From the NCBI GenBank assembly GCA_035518635.1, contig DATIXI010000041.1, positions 1 through 64,000 of the forward strand: 64,000 nt of DNA, written 5' to 3'. Source of the stretch: AC-32 sp035518635 (GTDB lineage Bacteria; Actinomycetota; Thermoleophilia; Gaiellales; Gaiellaceae). The translations under genes were made by a program, and so were the position numbers. The notes under the pieces are model-generated. The model saw only the letters and a program-made list of their open reading frames with translations, searched no databases and was not told the origin of the DNA. Positions 1 to 8,250 of this stretch are shown in pieces (position 1 is the stretch's first letter; each line of letters opens with the position of its first letter).

Positions 1-174
1 GGAGGCGATCACGACAAGCTCGTTCGTTTGCCGCCCCTGGGTCACGAGCGCGAGGCCGGCCGGGACCTCGATCAGGTCGGCCGAGGCGGCGATCGCCTCG
101 ATCTCCCGCCGGGCGCAGTGGGCGAACAGCGGCACCGACTCGATCAGCCCGACCTTCTCGTCCTTCCGCGGCAT
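1..174 (-). CDS. Cyclic nucleotide-binding domain protein (partial)
   Basis: The N-terminal 58 codons of a leftward gene run off the window edge. The protein starts MPRKDEKVGLIESVPLF and continues with an acidic/aliphatic stretch ending in VTQGRQTNELVVIAS. This is the usual opening of a cNMP-binding (Crp/Fnr or PKA regulatory) beta-barrel: a leucine-rich helix, then 'PLF..C...E...IA', then the 'G..L..QG' strand. Whether it is a transcription factor, a fused transporter domain or a stand-alone sensor cannot be told without the rest. The ATG at 174 has no strong Shine-Dalgarno sequence. Confidence 0.7.
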   Translation of the reverse strand, partial: MPRKDEKVGLIESVPLFAHCARREIEAIAASADLIEVPAGLALVTQGRQTNELVVIAS

Positions 175-333
175 CGGACGATCTTAAGCGGCTGCGGCCC
201 GTTGTTCCAAGAACACGGCCCCAGTGCGTGCGGCAGCGGTCCCGGACGACGGTTCGCCGAGCGACTTGGCACGACACCGAGGCGACGGGACCGGGGGTCG
301 GGAGGGTGCAGCAGCGCTCCTATACTCGACCTG

Positions 334-406
334 GGGCCGGTAGCTCAGCTGGTAGAGCAGGGGACTTTTAATCCCAAGGTCGCAGGTTCGATCCCTGCCC
401 GGCCCA
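334..406 (+). tRNA. tRNA-Lys (anticodon TTT)
   Basis: A 73-nt cloverleaf can be drawn. Acceptor arms GGGCCGG (334-340) and CCGGCCC (399-405) pair perfectly, with discriminator A at 406. The D arm contains TAGCTCAGCTGGTAGAGC, the anticodon loop CTTTTAA carries TTT, and the T loop TTCGATC closes on a CAGG/CCTG stem. CCA is not encoded. It is flanked by short non-coding DNA. Confidence 0.97.
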
Positions 407-611
407 TTCCCAAGAAGCGCCTGCAAATAGACAGGAGGGATCGGTCGGCGGCCGGCCAGAGCCGTAGGCGGCGATCGAGTTGACCGAGGAAGTGCGCGCC
501 CGCAACGCTAGCCGTGCACGACGTGGGTGCGAGCCCGCGGCGACTCCAGCTTCTCGTCGACGACGGCGAGCGCCGAAACGCGCAGGGCACAGGCCCGATC
601 ACAGCGACAGA

Positions 612-1243
612 TCAGCCGAGCGTGGCATGCACCCTCGCAAGCACCGTCTCGCGCAACGCGGTCGCTTCTTCGCGAAGCTCGCGCACGGCTTCGGCGTGCG
701 CGGTCCGGTAGTCGTCGTCCTTGATCGAGCCGAGGTTGATCTCGACGTTGAGCGCGGCGCCGTCCAGCGCGCTCGCCGCGAGTAGAGCGGCGACGCCGGC
801 GTCCGACACGGCATTTGGGTTTCCCTGCTCTGCGACGAGCGCCGCCAGCTCGAGGACACGAAGGGCGTGCCTGCAAACGAGCACCGGCGGTTCGACCGCA
901 GCCCTGTAGCCCTCCTGGATCGCCCGGCTCCGCTCGGCCTTCTGCTCCGGCGTGTCCTTCGGCAGTCGGAACGCGGCCATCACCTGCTCGAACGCGGCCG
1001 CGTCGGAGTCGACGAGCTCCTCGAGGTTGTGGCGGAGGCCGTCGGCCTCGGTCGCGATCTCGTTCATCGACGCGGCCCTGTCGGCGAACGCCGCGTTCCC
1101 CGCCGTGTTCCGCGCCACATCGCCACCAGTCCCGCCGCGAGCGCGCCCGAGAGCGCCGAGGCGCATCCGCCGCCCGGCGTCGCAGCGCCAGAGGCGAGCT
1201 CCTCGAGGAAGCGCGCCAGCGTCTTCTCCCTGAAGCTCGTCAC
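612..1243 (-). CDS. Cyclodeaminase/cyclohydrolase (FTCD C-domain type), frameshifted
   Basis: Formimidoyltetrahydrofolate cyclodeaminase family (FTCD_C/FchA): releases ammonia from 5-formimino-THF to give methenyl-THF. The start is GTG at 1243, overlapping the upstream formiminotransferase stop (GTGA), with AGGAG just before it. The first 42 residues (VTSFREKTLARFLEEL, then TPGGGCASALSGALAAGLVAM) and the rest (from VARNTAGNAAF through NPNAVSDAGVAALLA to the end) both match the family but lie in different frames. Reading continues in the family pattern only if one base, most simply a G, is added at about 1119-1124. So this is either a recent frameshift (pseudogene) or a sequence error. The downstream frame alone runs 612-1166. 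About 210 aa in total would be normal for the family. Confidence 0.85.
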
Positions 1244-2145
1244 AACTCCTCCTCGTCGAGCAGATGGTGCTCGATCACCTTTTCCGAATCGAGGCCCGGG
1301 ATCTGGAGGTAATAGCCGGCCGCTTCGGCGAGCGCCTCGAGCGGGGCCATCCCGACGAGCTCGCACTCCCGGACCGGCACGCCGTAGCGGGCGGCCTCGC
1401 TCCGCACGAGCTCGAGGGCCCGGTGGATCGGCGTCCGGCGGTAGTCGACGAGGTTCATCGAGACCTGGACGAGCCCTCTGTCGGCCACCTCGAGCCCCAT
1501 CGCCTTTGCGTAGCGCAGGCCGCCGCTCGAGTGCCGGACGGCGGTGGCGATCGCCTTCGCGACCGCGAGGTCGTCAGAGCCGAGGTTGACGTTGAAGGCG
1601 ATCAGCGGCATCCGCGCCCCAACTGCAGTCACGCCCGAGCGCTCGTTGAAAGCCTGCGGGCCGGCATCGACCGCCCACTCGGGCTCTTGCAGCTTGGCGG
1701 CCATGCCCTCGTACTCGCCGCGACGCACGTCGGCGAGGTTGCGGCGCGCCTCGCTCGTGCACGCCTCCTCGTAGAAGAAGACCGGGATCCCGTGGCGCTT
1801 CGCGAATCCCCTCCCGAAGCGGCGCGCGATTTCGACGGTGTCCTCCATCGTGAGCCCGCGGATCGGGACGAACGGCACGACGTCGACGGCGCCCATCCGC
1901 GGGTGGCTGCCCGTGTGCGTTCGCATGTCGATCAGCTCGACCGCGCACGCACACACCGCCGCCGCGCACTCCTCCACCACTGCGGGCGCGCCAAGGAAGG
2001 TGCAATCCGCCCGGTTATGGTCGGCATCCATGGACAGGTCGAGCACCTTCACCGGGAACCGCTCGAGGACGAGCTGCAGGTCGCGCCGGAACGCGAGATC
2101 CCTCCCCTCGCTGAAGTTCGGGACGCACTGCAGAATCTGGCCCAC
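1240..2145 (-). CDS. Glutamate formiminotransferase
   Basis: Transfers the formimino group between formiminoglutamate and tetrahydrofolate in histidine degradation and folate one-carbon metabolism. The protein begins VGQILQCVPNFSEGRD, the family signature, and contains DADHNRADCTFLGAP, THTGSHPRMGAVDVVPFVP and the FNVNL strand, in the order of the N- and C-terminal FTCD_N subdomains. The length of 301 aa fits. I chose GTG at 2145 because GGAGAG lies about 9 nt upstream and homology begins there; an open extension to 2259 has no family similarity. It is translationally coupled to the cyclodeaminase downstream, so the pair reconstitutes the two halves of the vertebrate bifunctional FTCD enzyme. 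Confidence 0.93.
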   Translation of the reverse strand: MGQILQCVPNFSEGRDLAFRRDLQLVLERFPVKVLDLSMDADHNRADCTFLGAPAVVEECAAAVCACAVELIDMRTHTGSHPRMGAVDVVPFVPIRGLTMEDTVEIARRFGRGFAKRHGIPVFFYEEACTSEARRNLADVRRGEYEGMAAKLQEPEWAVDAGPQAFNERSGVTAVGARMPLIAFNVNLGSDDLAVAKAIATAVRHSSGGLRYAKAMGLEVADRGLVQVSMNLVDYRRTPIHRALELVRSEAARYGVPVRECELVGMAPLEALAEAAGYYLQIPGLDSEKVIEHHLLDEEEL

Positions 2146-2298
2146 GCCCGGACTCTCTCCGCCGCCGCCGCGAGCTGCATCAGCGGCACCCCCGATCGCC
2201 CATGCGGAGAAAGCACGTAGCGACCACGCCCTCGACCAGCAAGTCACATGCTGCGGCAAGCCAGACCGCCCTCTTGAAGCAGGTGCTCGCGTAAACGC

Positions 2299-4119
2299 TT
2301 AGCTCGCCCCGGCCAACTCCTGCAGCGGCGCCTCTCCGGGCATCTCTTCGTCACGGGCGACAAGAGCTGCGTAGCGCCCGCCGGTGCGCATGAGCTCTTC
2401 GTGGCGGCCGGACTCGGCGATCCGGCCGTGGTCGAGCACGACGATCTGCTCGGCATGGCGAATCGTCGACAGGCGGTGCGCGATGGTGATCGTCGTCCGC
2501 CCCTCGGCGAGCTGGTCGAGGGCCTCCTGTACAAGCCGCTCGGTCGCGGTGTCGAGCGCGCTGGTGGCCTCGTCGAGTACGAGGATCGGCGGATTGCGCA
2601 GGATCGTGCGCGCAATTGCGATTCGCTGCTTCTCGCCACCCGAAAAGCGGTAGCCGCGCTCGCCGACGACGGTGTCGTAGCCCTCGGGGAGCGCTGCGAT
2701 GACATCGTGAATCCGCGCGGCCTTCGCAGCCGCCTCTAGCTCCTCGTCGCTTGCATCGGGCTTGGCGAAGAGGAGGTTCTCGCGCACCGAGGCGTGGAAC
2801 AGATGCGTCTCCTGCGAGACGACGCCGACGAGCTCCGTCAGCGCCTCGAAGCTCAGGTCGCGCACGTCGACGCCGCCGATCGTCACGCGGCCGCGACCGA
2901 CCTCGTACAGGCGCGCCGCGAGGTAGCCGAGCGTGGTCTTGCCGGCGCCCGTCTCGCCGACGATCGCGGTGGTGGTGCCGGCCGGCACCGTGAACGAGAC
3001 GTCTCGTAGCATCCATTCGTCGTCGTAGCGGAACCAGACGTGATCGAAGACGACGTCACCTGCCGGAGCGACGCGGACCGCGTCCGGCTTCTCCTCGATG
3101 TCGACCGGCTCGTCGAGGTACTCGAAGATCCGGTCGAAGAGCGCCAGGGACGTCTGCACGTCGAGGCTCACGCCGAGCAAGGAGCCGACGGGGAAGAAGA
3201 GGCGCGTCTGCAGGGTCGTGAAGGCGACGAGAACAGGGATCGAGATCGCGTGCGATCCGTTGGCCAGCAGGAGGCCGCCGACCCAGTAGACGGCGGCCGG
3301 CATGATCGCGAAGCTCGTCTGGATGGAGGCCATCACCCAGCGGCCGGCCATCCGCTGACGCACCTCGAGGTCTGCGAGGCGGCGCGAGTCCACCTCGAAG
3401 CGATCGGCGAGCTCGTCGCCGCGTCCCATCGTCTTGCCGAGCAGGATCCCGGAAACCGAGAGCGACTCTTGTACGGCGCTCGAGATGTCGGCGAGCGTCT
3501 CCTGCGTCGTCTTTGCGATCCGGCGACGTTCGTTGCCGACCCGACGGGTCAGCAGCGCGAACAGCGGGATCAGCGCGAACGCGAACAGCGCCAGCTGCCA
3601 GCTCAGCACGAGCATACCGACCATCGTCGCGACGACCGTCGTCACGTTCGAGGCAATCGATGTGGCTGTGTTTGTGACGACGTTCTGAACACCGCCGATG
3701 TCGTTCGAGATGCGCGATTGCACCTCACCGGTTCGCGTCCGGGTGAAAAACGCGAGCGAGAGGCGCTGCAGGTGCCGAAAGACGGCCGCCCGCAAGTCGT
3801 GCATCACGCGTTGGCCGACCTGGTTCGAGTACAGCGTCTGGATTACGCCGAGAACCCCGGTCACGACGGCGATCGCGATCATCCCGGCGGCGTTCAGCGA
3901 AAGCGCGCGCGTGTCGTTCGCCGTGATCGCCTCGAGGACCCGCTTGAGCAGGAAGGCCGGCAGCACGCCGAGGCCCGCCGAGACGACGATAAGCAGGAGC
4001 ACCGCGCCCAGGCGCAGCTTGTACGGCGCGAATAGCCGCCCGATGCGCCGCAGGTTCGAGCGGCGCTTCGCCGGATCGGCCGGACGCTCCGGGAGCTCCT
4101 CTGCGCTGTGGAAGAACAT
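2299..4119 (-). CDS. ABC exporter, fused permease and ATPase (MsbA/MdlB type)
   Basis: A homodimeric-type ABC exporter half-transporter of about 606 aa. The N-terminal half has the six-helix ABC_membrane domain (for example LGAVLLLIVVSAGLGVLPAFLL). The C-terminal half has a complete ATPase: Walker A GETGAGKTT, Q-loop in VVSQETHLFHASV, signature FSGGEKQR, Walker B ILVLDEATSALD and the H-loop IAHRLSTI. The substrate is unknown; lipids, drugs and peptides are all carried by this family. The start is ATG 4119 or in-frame GTG 4125. It is monocistronic, with a 150-nt gap to the next gene. Confidence 0.92.
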   Translation of the reverse strand: MFFHSAEELPERPADPAKRRSNLRRIGRLFAPYKLRLGAVLLLIVVSAGLGVLPAFLLKRVLEAITANDTRALSLNAAGMIAIAVVTGVLGVIQTLYSNQVGQRVMHDLRAAVFRHLQRLSLAFFTRTRTGEVQSRISNDIGGVQNVVTNTATSIASNVTTVVATMVGMLVLSWQLALFAFALIPLFALLTRRVGNERRRIAKTTQETLADISSAVQESLSVSGILLGKTMGRGDELADRFEVDSRRLADLEVRQRMAGRWVMASIQTSFAIMPAAVYWVGGLLLANGSHAISIPVLVAFTTLQTRLFFPVGSLLGVSLDVQTSLALFDRIFEYLDEPVDIEEKPDAVRVAPAGDVVFDHVWFRYDDEWMLRDVSFTVPAGTTTAIVGETGAGKTTLGYLAARLYEVGRGRVTIGGVDVRDLSFEALTELVGVVSQETHLFHASVRENLLFAKPDASDEELEAAAKAARIHDVIAALPEGYDTVVGERGYRFSGGEKQRIAIARTILRNPPILVLDEATSALDTATERLVQEALDQLAEGRTTITIAHRLSTIRHAEQIVVLDHGRIAESGRHEELMRTGGRYAALVARDEEMPGEAPLQELAGAS

Positions 4120-4380
4120 TCCCACCGCGCTCAGGGTACGCAGCCGGAGGGCCTGGCCGCCGTGGCCAGCGGGTCAGGCCCTCAGGAGCACGGTCATGGT
4201 CGCCGGCGGAAGCTTCCTCCGTCGTGTCAAGCTTCGTTCGTAGCTCGAGGGGCGCGAATGGGTCCCGTGTGGACGAGTGGTGGGAAGGGTCGTCCTGTCG
4301 CCGCGAAATCCGGCCCCGGAACGGCTACTTCGTCAATCTCAGAAGGCGGCTGATCTGCAGGACCTCTTCCGAGTAGCTAG

Positions 4381-4400
4381 TTCGAGCCCTGCCCGACCCA
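4381..4400 (+). other. tRNA 3'-end remnant (possible integration scar)
   Basis: These 20 nt (TTCGAGCCCTGCCCGACCCA) read like a T loop, the 3' side of the T stem, the 3' acceptor arm and the discriminator base. They differ at two positions from the corresponding end of the tRNA-Lys at 387-406. No 5' half, D arm or anticodon arm precedes them, so this is not a functional tRNA. Such fragments are typically left by integrative elements that use a tRNA 3' end as attachment site, but no integrase gene is nearby. Confidence 0.4.
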
Positions 4401-4404
4401 TCGC

Positions 4405-5049
4405 ATGCCAGAGCAGCGCCTGTTCCTGCCCGGGTTAGCCGCCCGCGGCAGCCTCTACGCGCCCGGGCTGCCTGCGGGGTGGACGGCGCTCGACCCGCCG
4501 TCGCTGGGCAGGACGCACGGAAGCTTCGGCGCCCAGCGGGAATGGCTCGTCGAGGAGCTGGCCCGTGACGGCCGGCCCGCCAGCCTGGCGGGCCACTCAC
4601 TCGGTGCGGCGCTCGCGATCGCGGCCGCTGCGGACCGGCCGGACCTCGTCGAGCGGCTGACCCTCTTCTCTCCGGCCGGCCTCCCGCTCTCGAAGCCGAT
4701 GCGGGACAGCCTCTGGCTGCTCGTCCAGCAGGTCGTCCGAGGGCTGTATCCGGTCGAGGAGGTCGCCGCGGTCGTCGGCGAAGCGGTCAGGCGTCCCTGG
4801 GCGATGCACCGGCTCGCCCGCGCGGCCCACGACCTCGACCTCCGCGAGGAGATGACGCGGGTCGCCGGCGCCGGGATCCCTGGCCTCGTGGTCGCGTGCA
4901 CCTCCGACACGCTGACGACACCCGGGATCTGCCGGGCAATCGCTGCGGGGCTCGGATGTGGCTACGAGGAGATCGAGGGCGCCGGGCACATGTGGATGCT
5001 GAGCGACCGTCCGAGGTTCCGGCGCTTGCTCGCCGACAGCGAGGCATGA
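4405..5049 (+). CDS. Alpha/beta-fold hydrolase
   Basis: A 214-aa serine hydrolase-like protein. It has the nucleophile elbow GHSLGAA (Ser65), a candidate acid in the ACTSDTLTTP segment, and a C-terminal histidine in GAGHMWML (His195), so a full catalytic triad is present in canonical order. The oxyanion region is FLPGLAARGS near the N terminus. Substrate cannot be assigned; esterases, lactonases and C-C hydrolases share the fold. The stop abuts the ATG of the DUF2252 gene (TGAATG), so the two are probably co-transcribed. The start follows the tRNA-like remnant by 4 nt and has no good Shine-Dalgarno. Confidence 0.85.
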   Translation: MPEQRLFLPGLAARGSLYAPGLPAGWTALDPPSLGRTHGSFGAQREWLVEELARDGRPASLAGHSLGAALAIAAAADRPDLVERLTLFSPAGLPLSKPMRDSLWLLVQQVVRGLYPVEEVAAVVGEAVRRPWAMHRLARAAHDLDLREEMTRVAGAGIPGLVVACTSDTLTTPGICRAIAAGLGCGYEEIEGAGHMWMLSDRPRFRRLLADSEA

Positions 5050-6111
5050 ATGGACCCGGTGGACCGCACGGAACACGAGCCGCTCACCGTCGACGAGCGT
5101 GCGCGCCGCGGTCGGGCGGAGCGCGCAGAGGTCCCGCGATCGAGCCATGGCGAGTTCGAGCCGGCCTCGGACCGTCCCGATCCGATCGGCGTGCTCGAGA
5201 AGCAGGGCGAGACGCGGATCCCCGAGCTCGTCCCGATCCGGTACGGCCGGATGCTCGTGTCGCCATTTGCGTTCTTCCGCGGCGCAGCCGCGATCATGGC
5301 GGCCGATCTTGCCGGCGCTCGCTCGACGAGCCTGCGGGCCCAGCTCTGCGGCGACGCCCACCTCTCCAACTTCGGCGTCTTCGGATCGCCCGAGCGCCGC
5401 CTCGTCTTCGACGTCAACGACTTCGACGAGACGCTGCCCGGGCCGTGGGAGTGGGACGTCAAGCGCCTCGCAGCGAGCCTCGCGGTAGCGGGTCGGGAGA
5501 ACGGCTTCGCCGCGAAGGACCGAGGCCGCGTGGTTCGCGACACCACTGCGAGCTACCGGTCGGCGATGCGCGAGTTCGCAGCGAGGCGCGACCTCGACGT
5601 GTGGTACGCGCGACTGGAGGTCGAGCCGCTCGTCGAGCAGATCCGATCGACGCTCCGCCGGGCAGAGCGGAAGCGCCTTGAGCGCAACGTGGCGAAGGCG
5701 CGGACACGCGACAGCATGCGCGCCTTCTCCAAGCTGACGCGCGAGGTCGACGGGGAGCCGCGGATCATCTCCGAGCCGCCGCTGATCGTTCCTGTCGAAG
5801 AGCTCGAGCCCAACGCGCCCAGGGCCGAGATGATCCGGGCGGTGAGCGAGTTCCTGCGCGGATACAGCGCGTCGCTGCCGACCGATCTCCGGGTCTTGCT
5901 CGGGAGGTACCGGTTCGTGGACCTCGCGCACAAGGTCGTCGGCGTCGGCAGCGTGGGCCTACAGGCCTGGATCGCCCTCTTCCTCGGCCGAGACGGGCGG
6001 GACCCGCTCTTCCTGCAGGTCAAGCAGGCGCAGGCGTCGGTGCTCGAGGATTACGCCGGCAAGAGCGCGTACAAGAACCACGGGCGAGGGTCGTGGCCGG
6101 CCAGCGCCTGA
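5050..6111 (+). CDS. DUF2252 family protein, N-terminal part (frameshifted)
   Basis: DUF2252 proteins have a kinase-like fold and are common in Actinobacteria; their biochemical role is not established. The family landmarks are clear: MLVSPFAFFRGAAAIMA, LCGDAHLSNFG (kinase-like HxD-equivalent loop), VFDVNDFDETLPGPWEWD (metal-binding DFD) and RLAASL. The frame ends in a divergent tail after KNHG, and the expected continuation (QRVVAGQRLMQ) lies one frame over, at 6093-6464. One base appears to be missing at about 6080-6083. Together the parts would make about 470 aa, normal for the family. Directly coupled to the upstream hydrolase. Confidence 0.85.
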   Translation: MDPVDRTEHEPLTVDERARRGRAERAEVPRSSHGEFEPASDRPDPIGVLEKQGETRIPELVPIRYGRMLVSPFAFFRGAAAIMAADLAGARSTSLRAQLCGDAHLSNFGVFGSPERRLVFDVNDFDETLPGPWEWDVKRLAASLAVAGRENGFAAKDRGRVVRDTTASYRSAMREFAARRDLDVWYARLEVEPLVEQIRSTLRRAERKRLERNVAKARTRDSMRAFSKLTREVDGEPRIISEPPLIVPVEELEPNAPRAEMIRAVSEFLRGYSASLPTDLRVLLGRYRFVDLAHKVVGVGSVGLQAWIALFLGRDGRDPLFLQVKQAQASVLEDYAGKSAYKNHGRGSWPASA

Positions 6112-6464
6112 TGCAGGCGTCGAGCGACATCTTCCTGGGCTGGCGGCGGATGACGACGGCCTCGGCGACAGGGCTCGACTTCTACGGGCGCCAGCTGAAG
6201 GACTGGAAGGGCTCGGCCGAGGTCGACGTCATGCGGCCCGACGAGATGGCCGCGTACGCCCGGATGTGCGGCTGGACGCTCGCGCGCGGCCACGCCCGCT
6301 CCGGCGACCGGGTCGCAATCGGCTCGTACCTGGGAAGTGGCGAGGTGTTCGACACCGCGATGGTGGCCTTCTCGGAGGTCTACGCCGACCAGAACGAGCG
6401 GGACTACGTGGCGCTCGAAGACGCCGCCCGAAGCGGGCGGATCACCGCCGAGACCGGCATCTAG
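6093..6464 (+). CDS. DUF2252 family protein, C-terminal part (frameshifted)
   Basis: This frame supplies the missing C terminus of the DUF2252 protein starting at 5050: MAGQRLMQASSDIFLGW, FYGRQLKDWKGS, YARMCGWTLARGHARSGD and FAEVYADQNERDY-like segments (here FSEVYADQNERDYVAL) are all family motifs. The 123 codons overlap the upstream frame by 19 nt. There is no own ribosome binding site, which argues that the two are one gene split by a single-base deletion rather than two genes. Its 3' end overlaps a leftward gene by 23 nt. Confidence 0.8.
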   Translation: MAGQRLMQASSDIFLGWRRMTTASATGLDFYGRQLKDWKGSAEVDVMRPDEMAAYARMCGWTLARGHARSGDRVAIGSYLGSGEVFDTAMVAFSEVYADQNERDYVALEDAARSGRITAETGI

Positions 6465-6927
6465 CGACGGGATGGCGCCGGACGGCGGTGCCCGAGCCGC
6501 CGGCAGCGACGACCACGAACGGCCTCTGCAGGTCGAGGCCGCCGAGCGTCAGGTTTCCCCGCCCGCCCGCGCCGCGCTCGTAGCGGGCGATGATCCTCTC
6601 CGAGCCGTCGCCCGGACGGTCGCCGTGGGTGCCTTCGTCGAACACGACCTTCGTCTCGTTCGCATCGCGGCCCACGGCGACGACGTAGAGGCGGCAGCCG
6701 TCGGCGATCAGGCAGAGGCCGGGACGGAGCTTCCGGTCGAGGCGGACGTGGAGCGCGTGCCCCTCTTCGTCCCAGTCGGTCTCGAGGTACGCCTCGTCCG
6801 CGATCTCGTCCTGGCTCGCGGACAGCACGTCGCCGACGGCGGCGAACAGCTCGAGGAGCTGGGCTCCCAGGTCGGGCGACGGATCGACGGCCCCGACCGC
6901 CAGCTGCGCGCTGCCTCTCGTCCTGAT
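6442..6927 (-). CDS. Hypothetical protein, start unclear
   Basis: I do not recognise this protein. The frame has strongly G/C-biased third positions and balanced amino-acid content, with acidic segments (SQDEIADEAYLETDWDEEGHALHVRLD) and hydrophobic strands (LYVVAVG, RPFVVVAAGG), so it looks genuinely coding. It directly follows the ROK kinase on the same strand. No ATG opens it: the nearest in-frame GTG (6828) would cut off coding-like sequence, and upstream only CTG (6903) or ATC (6927, with GGCAGGAG before it) are available. A start-region frameshift is possible. The 3' end overlaps the DUF2252 gene tail to tail. Confidence 0.5.
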   Translation of the reverse strand: MRTRGSAQLAVGAVDPSPDLGAQLLELFAAVGDVLSASQDEIADEAYLETDWDEEGHALHVRLDRKLRPGLCLIADGCRLYVVAVGRDANETKVVFDEGTHGDRPGDGSERIIARYERGAGGRGNLTLGGLDLQRPFVVVAAGGSGTAVRRHPVARCRSRR

Positions 6928-6929
6928 GG

Positions 6930-7592
6930 CTACGGCTCCTGCCAGAGGCGGAAGCCGCCGAGGAAGGCGTTGTTGTTGGCGCCGAGCCGCACGTTCGGGG
7001 GCAGCTCGGTCACCTTCTTCACGTTCCCGCCCCCGAGGACGACGTAGTCGGGCTCGATCGCCGCGCTCAGCGTCTCGATCGTCTCGGCAACCGCCTTCTC
7101 CCACTTCTTCTTGCCGAGGCTCCTCCTGCCGCGCTCGCCGACGTAGTCCTCGAACGTTCCCTTCCGGAACGGGAGATGGGCGAGCTCCATCGGCTCGAGG
7201 ACGCCGTCGGTGACCACCGCCGAGCCGAGGCCGGTCCCGAGCCCGAGGAAGAGCATCTTCCCGCCGTCGTAGCTGCCGAGGGCCTGCATCGCCGCGTCGT
7301 TGAGGACCTTGGTCGGCTTGCCCATCGCCTCCTGGAAGTCGAACCCGACCCAGCCCGGGCCGAGGTTGACGGGCTCCTGGACGACACGGTCGTCCTTGAC
7401 GGGCGCGGGGATCCCGATCGAGGCGACGTCGAACGCCCAGTCGGTCGTGATCTCGAGAACGCCCTCGACCATCCGCGCGGGCGTCAGGTCGGGCCCGGAG
7501 TCGAAGCGCCGGCGCTCGGAGCCGTCCGTCGAGAGAAGGGCCTTGACGTGCGAGCCGCCGACGTCCACGGCCAGGATCGTCTTTCCGGACAC
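6930..7592 (-). CDS. ROK-family kinase, polyphosphate glucokinase-like
   Basis: Cytoplasmic sugar kinase of the ROK/ASKHA superfamily, 220 aa. The phosphate-binding loop LAVDVGGSHVK opens the protein, the second loop is FLGLGTGLGSAVV, and an IGIPAPV motif lies between. The compact length and the C-terminal YVVLGGGN segment resemble actinobacterial polyphosphate/ATP glucokinases (PpgK), which phosphorylate glucose with polyphosphate. The ROK zinc motif CxCGxxGC is absent, as in PpgK. The start is GTG 7592. A same-strand hypothetical gene follows immediately. Confidence 0.85.
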   Translation of the reverse strand: MSGKTILAVDVGGSHVKALLSTDGSERRRFDSGPDLTPARMVEGVLEITTDWAFDVASIGIPAPVKDDRVVQEPVNLGPGWVGFDFQEAMGKPTKVLNDAAMQALGSYDGGKMLFLGLGTGLGSAVVTDGVLEPMELAHLPFRKGTFEDYVGERGRRSLGKKKWEKAVAETIETLSAAIEPDYVVLGGGNVKKVTELPPNVRLGANNNAFLGGFRLWQEP

Positions 7593-7675
7593 GGCCCAAG
7601 CTTCGACGCTCGGCGCCCGGGGCGCAAGGTGGAGGCATTACCGCCGCGTTAGGCGGTCGCCCTACGGTCGACGGC

Positions 7676-8248
7676 ATGAGTCCGGAACGGCCGTTGTGGG
7701 TCGCCGCGGGCCTCCTCGCGCTCGCGTCCTTCGTCGTGCTGAAGGTCGCGGCCCGCGCGGGCGACTCGGGGCCGCCCACGGTCCGGAGCGCCGTACCGGC
7801 GGGGACGAAGCTGTTCGCCGAGCCCAACCACGACCACGTCGCGGGGCGCGTCCGGTACGACCACAGCCCGCCGGCCGGAGGCGCGCACAGCTCCATGTGG
7901 CTCGAGTGCGGCGTGTACGACCACGCTGTCCGCAACGAGCTCGCGGTCCACTCGCTGGAGCAGGGAACGGTCTGGATCACCTACCGCCCCGGCCTTCCCT
8001 CGGCCGCCGTCGCGCGCCTGCGCGCGTTCGTCGTGGCCAGCTACCGCGGCCCGCAGCGCTACCTGATCCTGAGCCCCTACCCCGGCCTGCCCGAGCCCAT
8101 TGTCGCATCCGCCTGGGGCGCGCAGCTCGGGCTCGAGCGGGTCGGCGACCCCCGGCTCGAGCAGTTCGTGGCGCACTTCGCCGGCACCGACCAGGGCGGC
8201 GAGCCGCAGGGCTACTGCACCGGCGGGGCCGGCACTCCGGTCGGCTAG
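7676..8248 (+). CDS. DUF3105 membrane-anchored protein
   Basis: A 190-aa protein with one N-terminal signal anchor (LWVAAGLLALASFVVLKVA) and a DUF3105 extracytoplasmic domain. Conserved family signatures are HVAGRVRYDHSPPAGGAHSS, WLECGVYD and LAVHSLEQGTVWITYRP. The conserved histidines suggest metal binding, but no function is established. TACGGT sits 7 nt before the ATG, so translation is probably leaderless. It is divergent from the ROK kinase and convergent with the MFS gene. Confidence 0.88.
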   Translation: MSPERPLWVAAGLLALASFVVLKVAARAGDSGPPTVRSAVPAGTKLFAEPNHDHVAGRVRYDHSPPAGGAHSSMWLECGVYDHAVRNELAVHSLEQGTVWITYRPGLPSAAVARLRAFVVASYRGPQRYLILSPYPGLPEPIVASAWGAQLGLERVGDPRLEQFVAHFAGTDQGGEPQGYCTGGAGTPVG

Positions 8249-8250
8249 CC

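Noticed and set aside
184..602. Short minus-strand frames across tRNA-Lys
   Set aside because: They contain the well-known antisense-of-tRNA peptide (GRAGIEPATLGLK...) and are not genes.
6442..7980. A 512-codon open frame on the minus strand
   Set aside because: Its N-terminal two thirds overlap the ROK kinase in another frame and have shadow composition (Arg/Pro/Ala-rich). Only the last third (from about 6927) looks coding and is annotated.
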